Source: Pseudoalteromonas flavipulchra NCIMB 2033 = ATCC BAA-314
GTDB lineage: Bacteria > Pseudomonadota > Gammaproteobacteria > Enterobacterales > Alteromonadaceae
DNA length: 64,000 nt
Assembly: GCA_000814665.1 (NCBI GenBank)
Contig: JWIH01000021.1
Span: 310,001-374,000 of the forward strand
Direction of reading: 5' to 3'
Part shown: piece after piece, positions 9,759 through 18,503 of the stretch
How positions within the stretch are numbered: position 1 is the first letter of the stretch
How the letters are laid out: every line of letters begins with the position of its first letter
Translations under genes and position numbers: made by a program
Notes under the pieces: model-generated
The model's database searches: none
Told to the model about the DNA's origin: nothing
Seen by the model: the letters and a program-made list of their open reading frames with translations, nothing else

Positions 9759-10072
9759 GGTCTGTTGATCTTTGCTGTTTGATTTTTGTTCTCCTGAGTG
9801 TGTTTTGGTCGCGACGCTCGACTTGCCGCCTAGTAATCTAAGCAAGAGTTGAGCAACAATGAACAAAGCGCACTCAGGTGAACCCAAAGGGCAGCGCTTG
9901 ATTGGCATTTCTTCTGTGTTGCCCCACAAGGATGTGGGGTAAGGTGACTTTGCAGGAGCTCAAAGTCTTTATCGCCTGACTCACATAGAACAACTATGCT
10001 ACGCAGGCTCTGCCTTGTATAAATACCAATCAAACTGCTGCAAAAACAAACTTGAAAGATTAACAGGCCCTA
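9756..10072. mobile_element. 317-bp MITE-like element with 18-bp terminal inverted repeats
   Basis: The ends TAGGGTCTGTTGATCTTT (9756-9773) and AAAGATTAACAGGCCCTA (10055-10072) are inverted repeats matching at 16 of 18 positions. No sizeable coding region lies between them. Both ends carry TA, which fits a TA target duplication of the IS630/mariner kind. An internal hairpin CCCCACA / TGTGGGG sits at 9922-9939. The element fills nearly all of the gap between fadH and the doxX-family gene, and its first three bases form the fadH stop codon. The element family is not identified. Confidence 0.75.
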
Positions 10073-10136
10073 ACGAAATAACCCAGCCCAATCTGCGGTC
10101 TATACTGATAATTCAAACATCAACTATGGATCGCAT

Positions 10137-10832
10137 ATGCTTGCCAACCTACTAAAGCCGTATCGGCAACTACAACATTTTTCTGGTATCGCGCCATTAC
10201 TCATGCGCCTTATTCTCGCGCCAGTTATGATCATTGCAGGTTACAATAAATTAAATTTGTCTAATCCGGACGCGACATTTTTACAACGCCTCCTCGCTGA
10301 TCCCAATATTGTCGCATGGTTTGGTAATAGTGAATGGGGGTTAGGTTTACCTTTTCCTGACTTACTTGCCTTTCTTGCCGCTTGGGCGGAGTTTTTAGGC
10401 GGTTGGTTAATTTTGCTTGGCTTGCTTACGCGTTTAGTGTCTATTCCGCTCATGGTGACTATGGTAGTTGCTGCAACGACGGTGCATTTGGAGCATGGCT
10501 GGTTTTCGGTAACGCCAACAAATCCAGATACCAGCGCCGCAAAAGTATTAGACTGGCTAGGCTTTGAAGAAGCTAAAGTGAGCTTAGAAAATAGCGTAGC
10601 AGCAAAGCAACGTTTGGATTCAATTAAAGAGATAGTCGAAGAAAATGGCAGACCAAATTATCTCTATGAAAGAGGCAATATTGTTATTTTAAACAATGGA
10701 ATTGAATTTGCGGCAACTTACTTTGTATTACTATTGTCACTATTTTTTACCGGTGGTGGACGTTATGTCAGTGTTGACTATTGGTTGAGGCTACTTATTG
10801 ATAGGAAACAACGCAATTCACTTCCCGAGTAA
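10137..10832 (+). CDS. DoxX-family membrane protein
   Basis: An integral membrane protein of 231 residues with four predicted hydrophobic segments (about 20-38, 75-98, 100-118 and 195-212). The DoxX pattern is visible: LRLILAPVMIIAGYNKL near the N-terminus, then FLAAWAEFLGGWLILLGLLTR. A region of about 75 hydrophilic residues after VHLEHGWF separates the third and fourth helices and makes it longer than minimal DoxX proteins, as in HvfX-like members. None of the hvfABC genes for copper-binding RiPPs is adjacent, so its partner and function are unknown. The start is an ATG at 10137 preceded by little ribosome-binding signal. Confidence 0.75.
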   Translation: MLANLLKPYRQLQHFSGIAPLLMRLILAPVMIIAGYNKLNLSNPDATFLQRLLADPNIVAWFGNSEWGLGLPFPDLLAFLAAWAEFLGGWLILLGLLTRLVSIPLMVTMVVAATTVHLEHGWFSVTPTNPDTSAAKVLDWLGFEEAKVSLENSVAAKQRLDSIKEIVEENGRPNYLYERGNIVILNNGIEFAATYFVLLLSLFFTGGGRYVSVDYWLRLLIDRKQRNSLPE

Positions 10833-10918
10833 AATGAATTACTGCCAGGATGCTATCCAGAAATCCGTGATGTCGCGTGGTCGAATTTAAGGGAAAATGA
10901 TAGACTACAAGCCACGTA

Positions 10919-10977
10919 ATACCAATTTGCTTAAGTATTTGGTCTATTTCGAGACACGTAATAAGTCAAATTGGTAT
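10919..10977. repeat. 59-bp palindromic intergenic element
   Basis: ATACCAATTTG (10919-10929) and CAAATTGGTAT (10967-10977) are perfect 11-bp inverted repeats, and pairing extends inward by CTTA/TAAG with one bulged base. Short elements with ATACCAAT ends are common between genes in Alteromonadales. It lies in the spacer before the nitroreductase gene and can fold as a long hairpin on either strand. Confidence 0.65.
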
Positions 10978-10980
10978 AAT
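10951..10980 (+). promoter_or_regulatory. Candidate promoter carried by the palindromic element
   Basis: GAGACA (10951-10956) and a perfect TATAAT (10975-10980) are 18 bp apart and point toward the nitroreductase-upp pair, whose first ATG is 38 bp downstream. The -10 box straddles the right end of the palindromic element. This is inferred from consensus only. Confidence 0.45.
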
Positions 10981-11017
10981 TCACGGCCATTTTGAAGGCA
11001 CAACACGGGATGAGTTA

Positions 11018-11566
11018 ATGGACGCCATAGAATTACTCTTAACACGCCAGTCAGATAGCAACCTGTCTTTTCCTGGACCTAATCCAGCTCAGTTAGAAAT
11101 CATTAAAAAAGCAGCACTAAAAGTGCCAGATCATGGTGGCTTAACACCGTTTCGATTTATTACAGTAGAAGAAAAAGGCCGTGAAAAGCTGGGTGAAATC
11201 TACTATCAAGCAGCGGTGAAAGAGCAGCAAGCGCAACGGATAATAGATAGAGCGAGACAGCTACCAGAGCGCGCGCCAATGTTGATCATCGCAGTATCTC
11301 CTTATCAAGAACATCCAAAAGTACCTCGTATTGAGCAAATTCAAAGTGCAGGCTGTAGTGTACTTGCTATGCAGCAAGCGGCTTTTGCACAGGGGTTGTC
11401 TGGTGTGTGGCGAACGGGCTACTTTGCCCAGAGTCCAGAAGTGAAAAAGCAACTTGGTCTCGATGAAAAAGATGAAATCGTTGGCTATCTTTATTTAGGC
11501 ACGCCTACGGTGCAATGTACTAAGCCTATAAGACACAAACCAGAAGATTTCTTTAGCAGTTTATAA
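11018..11566 (+). CDS. ydjA: Nitroreductase-family flavoprotein, YdjA-like
   Basis: A putative FMN-dependent NAD(P)H oxidoreductase of 182 residues, full length for the small YdjA group. It starts MDAIELLLTRQS, has the APDH-like segment VPDHGGLTPFRF, the KVPRIEQIQSAGCSVLAMQQAA helix and the GVWRTG segment, and ends with the YLYLGTP motif. The physiological substrate of the family is not established. It lies 12 bp upstream of upp and is probably co-transcribed with it. Confidence 0.9.
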   Translation: MDAIELLLTRQSDSNLSFPGPNPAQLEIIKKAALKVPDHGGLTPFRFITVEEKGREKLGEIYYQAAVKEQQAQRIIDRARQLPERAPMLIIAVSPYQEHPKVPRIEQIQSAGCSVLAMQQAAFAQGLSGVWRTGYFAQSPEVKKQLGLDEKDEIVGYLYLGTPTVQCTKPIRHKPEDFFSSL

Positions 11567-11578
11567 GGATACGCAGCC

Positions 11579-12211
11579 ATGGCATTACATGTAATTGATC
11601 ACCCATTAGTTCAGCATAAACTTGGACTCTTGCGAGAGCTGGGTATATCAACCAAAAATTTTCGCGAAATTGTCTCGGAAGTGGGTAACTTACTCACTTA
11701 CGAAGCAACAAAAGATCTGACTTTGAGCGATCAGGTCATTTCTGCTTGGGACGGCAACGAGTTAACAGTTAAAAGGCTGACAGGCAAAAAGATCACCTTG
11801 GTGCCAATTTTAAGAGCCGGTTTGGGAATGCTAGATGGCATACTGCAGTTGATCCCAGCAGCCAAAGTAAGTGTTGTGGGTTTACAGCGCAACGAAGAAA
11901 CACTTGAACCTGTGCCTTATTTTGAGAAGTTGGTGGGCAATATCGATGCTAGACTTGCATTAGTTATTGATCCAATGCTTGCGACTGGTGGCTCGCTGAT
12001 TGCTACTATCGACATGCTAAAAAAAGCCGGTTCAAAAGAGATCAGAGCGATTGTGCTGGTGGCAGCGCCAGAAGGAGTAAAGCTTGTAGAAGAAGCACAC
12101 CCTGATGTTGAAATTTACACAGCAGCATTAGATAGCCATTTAAATGAGAAAGGATATATAGTCCCTGGGCTTGGTGATGCCGGTGACAAAATCTTTGGTA
12201 CGAGAGCCTAA
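11579..12211 (+). CDS. upp: Uracil phosphoribosyltransferase
   Basis: Salvages uracil by condensing it with PRPP to give UMP. The 210 residues are full length and contain the PRPP-binding loop [12 protein letters not shown], the [13 protein letters not shown] stretch and the uracil-binding C-terminal [17 protein letters not shown]. The N-terminus [15 protein letters not shown] is typical, and an AAGGA ribosome-binding site precedes the ATG. No uracil permease gene follows, unlike the common upp-uraA order. Confidence 0.97.
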   Translation: MALHVIDHPLVQHKLGLLRELGISTKNFREIVSEVGNLLTYEATKDLTLSDQVISAWDGNELTVKRLTGKKITLVPILRAGLGMLDGILQLIPAAKVSVVGLQRNEETLEPVPYFEKLVGNIDARLALVIDPMLATGGSLIATIDMLKKAGSKEIRAIVLVAAPEGVKLVEEAHPDVEIYTAALDSHLNEKGYIVPGLGDAGDKIFGTRA

Positions 12212-12337
12212 ACAGTTATAGTGATTAACAGGTTTTGGTTTTTTGATCTAAAACAATGATACAAAAAAATATGCTAGTAAAAACATGCCTTCCGCTTTAT
12301 TTTTGTTAAAACAACAAAATAATATTAAGGATAGACC

Positions 12338-13765
12338 ATGTATTTGCTACGTATTTTTTTGTGGCTAAGCTGCGTTTCTGCTTCAGCAAGCGAGCTCCCC
12401 AGCATTGAAAAAATAGAAACATTTGCAACCAACTATCATCTCAATCTCAACATACATACACAAACAAGCAGTCTATCTGGCAGCGCAACGATAACGGTTA
12501 AAAATCAAGGAACAACACCAACTAGAGTAATCCCATTAAGACTTTATCGCTTGCTTAGTGTTGTCGATATCACTTCGGAAGCGGGTAAGTCCCTCAACTA
12601 TACACAAGGAATAGTAAGTAATATTGATGACTCACTATTTCAGTCTAATTATATTAAATTATCGTTATCTGAGGCGCTCCAACCCGATCAACAAACAACT
12701 TTTACTGTTAATTATTCTGGCCATATAAAGGGGTATGTAGAAACTGGGATGGCTTATATTAAAGATGACATCACCCCTTTGTTTTCTATTATTCGTATGG
12801 ATGCATATGCTTATCCGCTCATCACAGTGCCTGATGATAGGGTCAATCGCGCGTCACGCTTTTGGCAGAAGCTGTATAACTACACCGCTAACATCGAAGT
12901 CGATAGTGGCTTAGTAGTAGCAAATGGTGAAATTTTACTAGGCGTAACAGAAACCGATCAAGGACGAAAGGTTTATTCATACAAAAACCAGAAACCCTCA
13001 TGGAGAATGGACTTCATGGTCGCACCATATACCGTGACAAAAGGGCATGGCTTTAAGCTATTTACGTTACCGGGAAATAAATATGCAACTGACTATATGG
13101 AAAAGGCAAAACAAACCATAACATTGTATGAAAGTTGGTTTGGTCAACGTCAAAGCACTGGTGAGTTTAGCTTTATAGAGATCCCAAAGGGGTTTGGTGC
13201 TCAAGCTGATGTTACCGCAATTATTCAAGACAGCGAGGGGTTTGTGGAGGTAACTCGTTTGTATCACGAACTGAGTCATCTATGGGACCCACGTTCGAAT
13301 GAAAGCTACTCACCACGCTGGAATGAAGGTAAGGCTACCTTTTTAGAATATTTAACGGATTCACGGCTGAATAAAAGGGTGTCTTTAAGCTCGCATATGA
13401 CAAACGTACTAAAACGAGCAAAAAACCAGTTCGTTAAACAGCCTAAATATTTAACGACTGCGTTTGAAGAGTATGGAAAAGCAGGGCTTAATGCCTATTC
13501 GGTAGGGGCGCTATTTTTTGCGCTTTTGCACCATGAGCTAGGCGAGGAAAGGTTTAATCATTTACTACGTACTTTTTATGCAGCACATGTTAAAAGCGGA
13601 GCATCAACAGGCGACTTTATCCTTGCACTGCGTGATTTGAAAGATCCTAACATTGATTGGATATTATCTCGTTGGGTGAATAGCCATAGGTTCACGCTTG
13701 ATATCTTAGACGCTACCAACTTTGAGAACTTCATCACGTTGAGTATAAGAAGTAGTAAAATATAA
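12338..13765 (+). CDS. Secreted M1-like zinc metallopeptidase
   Basis: A predicted exported aminopeptidase-like protein of 475 residues. The N-terminus (YLLRIFLWLSCVSASASE) is a Sec signal peptide. A beta-rich domain of about 150 residues comes next, followed by a gluzincin catalytic domain with HELSH at residues 310-314 and the third zinc ligand region RWNEGKATFLEY at E330. The spacer from the HExxH second histidine to that glutamate is 15 residues rather than the 18 usual in M1 enzymes. The exopeptidase GAMEN motif is not apparent, so the specificity may differ. It is a single gene ending at a shared terminator. The substrate is unknown. Confidence 0.75.
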   Translation: MYLLRIFLWLSCVSASASELPSIEKIETFATNYHLNLNIHTQTSSLSGSATITVKNQGTTPTRVIPLRLYRLLSVVDITSEAGKSLNYTQGIVSNIDDSLFQSNYIKLSLSEALQPDQQTTFTVNYSGHIKGYVETGMAYIKDDITPLFSIIRMDAYAYPLITVPDDRVNRASRFWQKLYNYTANIEVDSGLVVANGEILLGVTETDQGRKVYSYKNQKPSWRMDFMVAPYTVTKGHGFKLFTLPGNKYATDYMEKAKQTITLYESWFGQRQSTGEFSFIEIPKGFGAQADVTAIIQDSEGFVEVTRLYHELSHLWDPRSNESYSPRWNEGKATFLEYLTDSRLNKRVSLSSHMTNVLKRAKNQFVKQPKYLTTAFEEYGKAGLNAYSVGALFFALLHHELGEERFNHLLRTFYAAHVKSGASTGDFILALRDLKDPNIDWILSRWVNSHRFTLDILDATNFENFITLSIRSSKI

Positions 13766-13778
13766 ATAATCCAAATAA

Positions 13779-13805
13779 AAAAGCTACCCACAAGAGGTAG
13801 CTTTT
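13779..13805. terminator. Bidirectional terminator between the metallopeptidase and TonB receptor genes
   Basis: A perfect 10-bp stem AAAAGCTACC / GGTAGCTTTT with a 7-nt loop lies between two convergent genes. A and T runs flank it on both sides, so it can serve both strands. Confidence 0.88.
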
Positions 13806-13833
13806 TGGTTTCTATAAAAGAAAGGAATCGGTA

Positions 13834-16290
13834 TTAAAAGTAGCCTCTAATGCCAAGCTTGATGTTACGACCTGGAAGAGGGGCTTGCTCTTTGATAAAC
13901 GAGCTATGCACAAAGCCTAGCTCATCTGTTAGGTTATCAAGGTTAACATAACCAACCATGTCACTGCCCATAAACTCAAAGTCATAGTTAAACGACATAT
14001 CCACTAACGTATAGCCCTTAGTTTCACTTTCATAGCTCGCGATGTTGTCTTGCTTGAAATAATGCGTCACCGTGAAGTTAGCAGTTAGGTTCTCGTAACT
14101 GTGTTCGTAATCAAGACCTAGCTTGTTGCTTGGGATACGTGGCAAATATTCGTCGTTATCTAACTTCGCTGTCAGCGAATCACCAAACACTTTGACGCGT
14201 GCAAAGTTGCTTAGTTTGTAATGGGCATCAAACTCGAGACCGTATAGTTTGGCATCACTGCTTTCAAACTTAAACACTGGAACCGCGCCTTCATGTGCAT
14301 GATCCGCCACTTCTAAACCGTGCTCTGGACTATAGATATAGTCTGTTAATGCCTGATAGTAGAAGTTTTCGATGTCGTTATAGAAGAAATTAACGGTATA
14401 ACCAAAGTCACCTGAGAACTTTCTAAAACTGATGTCTAAGTTATTTGATGTCTCTTGTTCAACATCTTGCGGCTCAAAGTGTAAATGATCACCTTCTAGC
14501 TCATAACCAAGCCCTAGTTCATAGGTGCTGGTTGCGATATGAATGCCATTTGAAAGCAATTCGGCGGTTAATGGTGCGCGCTCCGAGCGAGACAGCGAAA
14601 CAGCAACGTTTTGGCCTTCAGCAAAGTCGTACACACCACCAATAGACAAGCTTAGATTGGTCATTTCTAGGTCATAAGAAATAAACCCATTATCTAAGTT
14701 ACCACCATGGCCGTGGTCGTGATCGTGTTCACCTTCATGTTCGTGATCTTCTTCATATACTTCTAGCTGGTTGCCTTTGCTTGATAACTGGTAGTCTTCA
14801 ATACGAGCACCTAACTCAAGTGTGAAGTCTCCAAAACGACGTTCTTCAAGGATATAAAGTGCGTGCGTTTTGGTATTGGTCGATGGTGTAAAAGCTTCTT
14901 CACCGTTCGCGGCGTAATCGCTGTCGGAGAAATGATAACCAACAGTGCCGTGCCATTCACCTAAGCGGTGCTCTGCGGTTAAGCGTAACTCGGTTGTATC
15001 ATTTTCAAATACAGTACCTATGTTTCCATCTTCAATTTCAGCATGTTCGTAATCGGTGTAGCCGACACGTAGGCCAACAGATTCAAGCCAGTCACTGTGT
15101 ACTGCATAATTTACAAGCCCTTGCCAACGGTCTTGTTTTACTCGAGCAAATACGGATTCTTCTTCGTGGTCATGCCCTTCCTCTTCATGCTCGTGATCAT
15201 GGTCATGACCAATATGAGAGTGAGCAGGAATGCCATAGTCCGTATCAACACGGCCATAAGAGAAACCAACGGTCAGATGATCGCCAACGTAACTTGTACC
15301 TAAGTTAAATTGCTCAGAATCGATAAAGGTATTGTCGACGCGATTGGCGTACTCTGTTTCATATTCTTCTGCTTCGTGGGCATGATCTTCTCCTTCATGT
15401 TCATGCTCGTGTTCTTCATGTTCTTCATGTTCGTCGTGCGGTAGCGCGAAATTAGGGGTTTCATAGTCACCACCTTTACGCTTAACGCCATCGAAATGGA
15501 AGTTAAAGCCGTCAAAGCCTGATTCTAATAACACCGCAAAGGTATTGGTATTTGAGTTGGTGTCATGGCTATAGTCGGCTGCGCCCTGAAGGCTTTCGAT
15601 CACATCAGTCGGAATACGATTATCAACGACATTAACCACACCACCTATTGCACCTGAGCCGTATAGTAGGGTAGCTGGGCCTCTTAGCACTTCAATCTGT
15701 TGCGCTGCAAGCGAGTCGTTGGTGTTGGCATGATCAGGACCAACGCGCGAGGCATCGCTACTGTCTAACCCATTTTGCGTGATTTTGACTCGCGGTCCAT
15801 CTAAGCCACGGATAATAGGGCTTGAACTTACCGGACCAAAATAACTGGCATTGATCCCAGGTTGGCCTTTTAGTGTTTCACCCAGTGTGGGTTTTGCACG
15901 GTTTTTTAGTTCATCACCGCTTAATACACTCACTGGAGAGGTCATTTCCATACTATTTTTGTGCAGGGCAGAAGAATAAACAACTATGCTCTCAACGGAC
16001 GTTGGTGTTAGCTCAACACGTACGAAACCTTGTTCTTCGGTAACATTAATACGATGGTCTAAGTAGTTTGGCTTTGAGATATGAAGCTGCGAGTCAGCAT
16101 CGAGCTCAATCGTAAATTGGCCAAATTTATCTGACTTTACCGATTTGCTTTTGCCATGAAGGTGGATAGTGGCGTTACTGAGCGGTTGGTTGTTTGCATC
16201 AACAACTTTACCTGTTAGTTGTGCAGCATAAGCTGGCGCTGCACCTATCATTGAAATTAATGCGCTGGCGATAAGAGACTGCTTAAACAT
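13834..16290 (-). CDS. TonB-dependent outer-membrane receptor, ZnuD-like, probably for zinc
   Basis: An outer-membrane receptor of 818 residues. A signal peptide (to about residue 22, AYA-A) is followed by a carboxypeptidase-like regulatory domain (TGKVVDANNQPLSNATIHLHGK), a plug (about 110-220, with SPIIRGLDGPRVKITQNG) and a 22-strand barrel ending in aromatic F. Three clusters of His, Glu and Asp lie in predicted extracellular loops (about residues 285-310, 360-378 and 515-530), as in the zinc receptor ZnuD. Two Zur-box-like sites upstream support zinc control. Copper or another divalent metal remains possible. The gene is monocistronic with a terminator at its end. Confidence 0.88.
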   Translation of the reverse strand: MFKQSLIASALISMIGAAPAYAAQLTGKVVDANNQPLSNATIHLHGKSKSVKSDKFGQFTIELDADSQLHISKPNYLDHRINVTEEQGFVRVELTPTSVESIVVYSSALHKNSMEMTSPVSVLSGDELKNRAKPTLGETLKGQPGINASYFGPVSSSPIIRGLDGPRVKITQNGLDSSDASRVGPDHANTNDSLAAQQIEVLRGPATLLYGSGAIGGVVNVVDNRIPTDVIESLQGAADYSHDTNSNTNTFAVLLESGFDGFNFHFDGVKRKGGDYETPNFALPHDEHEEHEEHEHEHEGEDHAHEAEEYETEYANRVDNTFIDSEQFNLGTSYVGDHLTVGFSYGRVDTDYGIPAHSHIGHDHDHEHEEEGHDHEEESVFARVKQDRWQGLVNYAVHSDWLESVGLRVGYTDYEHAEIEDGNIGTVFENDTTELRLTAEHRLGEWHGTVGYHFSDSDYAANGEEAFTPSTNTKTHALYILEERRFGDFTLELGARIEDYQLSSKGNQLEVYEEDHEHEGEHDHDHGHGGNLDNGFISYDLEMTNLSLSIGGVYDFAEGQNVAVSLSRSERAPLTAELLSNGIHIATSTYELGLGYELEGDHLHFEPQDVEQETSNNLDISFRKFSGDFGYTVNFFYNDIENFYYQALTDYIYSPEHGLEVADHAHEGAVPVFKFESSDAKLYGLEFDAHYKLSNFARVKVFGDSLTAKLDNDEYLPRIPSNKLGLDYEHSYENLTANFTVTHYFKQDNIASYESETKGYTLVDMSFNYDFEFMGSDMVGYVNLDNLTDELGFVHSSFIKEQAPLPGRNIKLGIRGYF

Positions 16291-16348
16291 ATTTTTATTA
16301 CCACGAGTTAGGTTATGTATTGAACGAGTGAGCTGTTCGACTAATAGA

Positions 16349-16361
16349 GTGATAATATAAC
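16349..16361. promoter_or_regulatory. Zur-box-like site, second copy
   Basis: GTGATAATATAAC matches the gammaproteobacterial Zur core GTTATANTATAAC with one mismatch. It is 59 bp upstream of the TonB receptor start and 38 bp from the perfect site at 16387. Confidence 0.55.
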
Positions 16362-16386
16362 ACTACAAATTTTGCGGATCAATAAC

Positions 16387-16399
16387 GTTATACTATAAC
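16387..16399. promoter_or_regulatory. Zur box, perfect core palindrome
   Basis: GTTATACTATAAC is a perfect palindrome about its central base and matches the Zur core GTTATANTATAAC exactly. It lies in the divergent spacer, 97 bp from the TonB receptor start and 66 bp from the YaeQ-family start, so Zur with zinc could repress either or both genes. Confidence 0.7.
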
Positions 16400-16464
16400 T
16401 TAGTTATTGTTGAAATTAGAATTACAGCTATAGTTAAGAAACAAGCTAAAGTGAGCACAACATA

Positions 16465-16989
16465 ATGAACAAGCCATTTGTTTTCAAGGCAAGGATTAAG
16501 GTTGCTGACTTATTTCACCATAGCCACCATGAAGAAGCGTTTACTACCGCCATGTTGTCAAAAGAAAGTAGCGAGCATTTTGCGATGAAACTGCTTGGGA
16601 TCTGCGCACTGTCTTTTGATAAGCCGGCAAAGTGGAGCAAGGCGGAGAAAAAACATTGGCCGGACGTATGGCTAGAAGACGACAACGACCAGGTTGAAGT
16701 CGCTTTGTTTATTGGTACCTTAGAGGTCGATGAGATACTCAAGTATGAAAAGCTTTATGCTAAGGTTGTGGTGTTGTGTGCTGACGGTGAGCAATGGTTT
16801 GAAGAGCGTCGAGCGCAATTACAGTTTATTGGATCTTTCTCTGTGTTTAGTATTCCCACGGACTTTGTAGCTGAATTGTGTGAAATGCTGACGCGAAGTT
16901 TACATTGGGACGTGATTTTTGAAAATGGGGCGATGAGTGTTACTGATAGTGAACACTACATTCGTACTCAAATTACCAAGTTGATTTAA
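16465..16989 (+). CDS. yaeQ: YaeQ-family protein
   Basis: A cytoplasmic protein of 174 residues in the YaeQ family, whose fold is related to PD-(D/E)XK nucleases; no activity is established. Visible family features are FKARIKVADL at the N-terminus, MKLLGICALSF, PDVWLEDDNDQVEVALFIGTL (acidic and strand residues of the core) and VFSIP followed by the LTRSLHWDVIFENGAMSVTD C-terminus. A histidine-rich patch, HHSHHEE, sits near residues 18-24. The gene diverges from the zinc-type receptor across the Zur boxes and may share zinc control. This is inferred from position only. Confidence 0.82.
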   Translation: MNKPFVFKARIKVADLFHHSHHEEAFTTAMLSKESSEHFAMKLLGICALSFDKPAKWSKAEKKHWPDVWLEDDNDQVEVALFIGTLEVDEILKYEKLYAKVVVLCADGEQWFEERRAQLQFIGSFSVFSIPTDFVAELCEMLTRSLHWDVIFENGAMSVTDSEHYIRTQITKLI

Positions 16990-17047
16990 CGTATTAGTTA
17001 GGGATAACGGCTATTAGGCAAGTTGTTATCTCTTGGGTTTTGGTTAT

Positions 17048-17320
17048 TTACGGCAACTCTATTTTAATATGGCTTGTGGGTCTGCTACAGCACAATAAAA
17101 TTTCCCCATCTCTCACAAAAGCAAGCGGCTCGTTCGCGTACTGTGTTTGTCCTTCAATGAGCTTGGCGCGGCAGGCGCCGCAAAAACCCTCGCGGCATTG
17201 ATAGGGGACTTCAATATTTGCGGCTTCAAGGGTTTCGAGTATCGAAGACGAAGAAGCCACATATTCCAGTGGCTCCTCAATATTCTCAACCTGAATTAGG
17301 AAGGATGGCTTTTCAACCAT
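17048..17320 (-). CDS. yfaE: 2Fe-2S ferredoxin YfaE, ribonucleotide reductase maintenance
   Basis: A plant-type 2Fe-2S ferredoxin of 90 residues that supplies electrons to rebuild the diferric-tyrosyl cofactor of NrdB. The four cluster cysteines are in CREGFCGACRAKL (Cys-x4-Cys-x2-Cys) and in the downstream LLCC. The start codon overlaps the nrdB stop (TAATG), so its translation is coupled to nrdB. The nrdA-nrdB-yfaE order matches enterobacteria. Confidence 0.95.
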   Translation of the reverse strand: MVEKPSFLIQVENIEEPLEYVASSSSILETLEAANIEVPYQCREGFCGACRAKLIEGQTQYANEPLAFVRDGEILLCCSRPTSHIKIELP

Positions 17321-18465
17321 TACAGGTCGAAATCGCCAAAGTCAGAGGCATCAACTTCAGAGTCGATTTGTCCAACAAGGTATGAGCTGATCTCAGCTTC
17401 CTGTGGTGCAACTTGAACATTGTCAGAAACAAGCCAAGCATTGATCCACGGAATAGGGTTCGATTTGGTCTCAAATTGCGTTGGTAAACCAACCGCTGAC
17501 ATACGAATATTTGTGATGTACTCAACGTATTGACACAAAATATCTTTGTTTAGTCCAATCATTGAACCGTCTTTAAACAGATACTCAGCCCATTCTTTTT
17601 CTTGCTCAGCTGCTTCAACAAACATCTTAATCGCTTCGTCACGGCATTGTGCTGCCACGATAGACATTTCAGGGTCATCTTTGCCTTCTTGCATGATATT
17701 CAGCATGTGCTGTGTGCCAGACAAATGAAGCGCTTCATCACGAGCAATTAGCTTGATGATCTTTGCATTACCTTCCATAAGCTCTCGCTCAGCAAAAGCA
17801 AACGAGCAGGCAAAACTCACGTAGAAGCGAATAGCTTCTAAGATGTTTACCGACATGATGCAAAGGTACAGGAGCTTTTTCAGTTCAAACAAGTTAATGA
17901 CGACCGTTGTGCCATTAATTTCATGCTTGCCCTCACCGTATTGATTATAAAGGCTTACCTTTTCTATCAGTTCGTCATAATACTTGGTCACTGCATCCGC
18001 ACGTTCAACAATTTTGTCATTGCCCACGATGTCGTCAAAGATCACTTCCGGGTTTTGCGTCACATTACGAATAATGTGAGTGTAAGAGCGGCTGTGGATC
18101 GTTTCACTAAACGCCCAAGTTTCGATCCAAGTTTCAAGTTCAGGGATGGAGACGATCGGCAAAAGTGCAACGTTAGGAGAGCGACCTTGAACACTGTCTA
18201 GCAATGTTTGATATTTTAGGTTGCTCAAAAAGATATGTCTTTCGTGCTCAGGAAGTGCCTGAAAGTCCAATCTATCCTTACTTACATCTACTTCTTCTGG
18301 ACGCCAGAAAAACGATAATTGCTTTTCAATTAGTTTTTCGAAAATAGGGAACTTCTGTTGGTCGTAGCGAGATACATTAACTGTTTGCCCGAAAAACATC
18401 GGTTCTTTTAATTGGTCGTTATGATTTCTGCTAAACGTAGAATATGCCATAAATGTGTTACTCAA
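17320..18465 (-). CDS. nrdB: Ribonucleoside-diphosphate reductase class Ia, beta subunit
   Basis: Carries the diferric-tyrosyl radical that initiates ribonucleotide reduction in NrdA. The 381 residues are full length. Iron-ligand stretches are recognisable: the first conserved helix in [28 protein letters not shown], and [25 protein letters not shown]. The C-terminal tail that docks into NrdA ends [11 protein letters not shown]. It lies 38 bp downstream of nrdA, with a terminator-like hairpin in that gap. Confidence 0.97.
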   Translation of the reverse strand: MSNTFMAYSTFSRNHNDQLKEPMFFGQTVNVSRYDQQKFPIFEKLIEKQLSFFWRPEEVDVSKDRLDFQALPEHERHIFLSNLKYQTLLDSVQGRSPNVALLPIVSIPELETWIETWAFSETIHSRSYTHIIRNVTQNPEVIFDDIVGNDKIVERADAVTKYYDELIEKVSLYNQYGEGKHEINGTTVVINLFELKKLLYLCIMSVNILEAIRFYVSFACSFAFAERELMEGNAKIIKLIARDEALHLSGTQHMLNIMQEGKDDPEMSIVAAQCRDEAIKMFVEAAEQEKEWAEYLFKDGSMIGLNKDILCQYVEYITNIRMSAVGLPTQFETKSNPIPWINAWLVSDNVQVAPQEAEISSYLVGQIDSEVDASDFGDFDL

Positions 18466-18470
18466 TACCT

Positions 18471-18495
18471 AAAAAAGCGGGTGAAGACCACCCGC
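18471..18495 (-). terminator. Terminator-like hairpin between nrdA and nrdB
   Basis: On the minus strand the stem GCGGGTG / CACCCGC (7 bp, 5-nt loop) is followed by TTTTTT, a complete intrinsic terminator shape inside the nrdAB operon. It starts 9 bp after the nrdA stop codon. It may partly end transcripts or stabilise nrdA mRNA, setting the subunit ratio. Confidence 0.7.
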
Positions 18496-18503
18496 ATAAA
18501 AAG

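Noticed and set aside
14994..15515. Several frames opposite the TonB receptor, including His-rich ones
   Set aside because: They are shadows created by the repeated GAH/CAT-rich codons of the histidine-rich loops.
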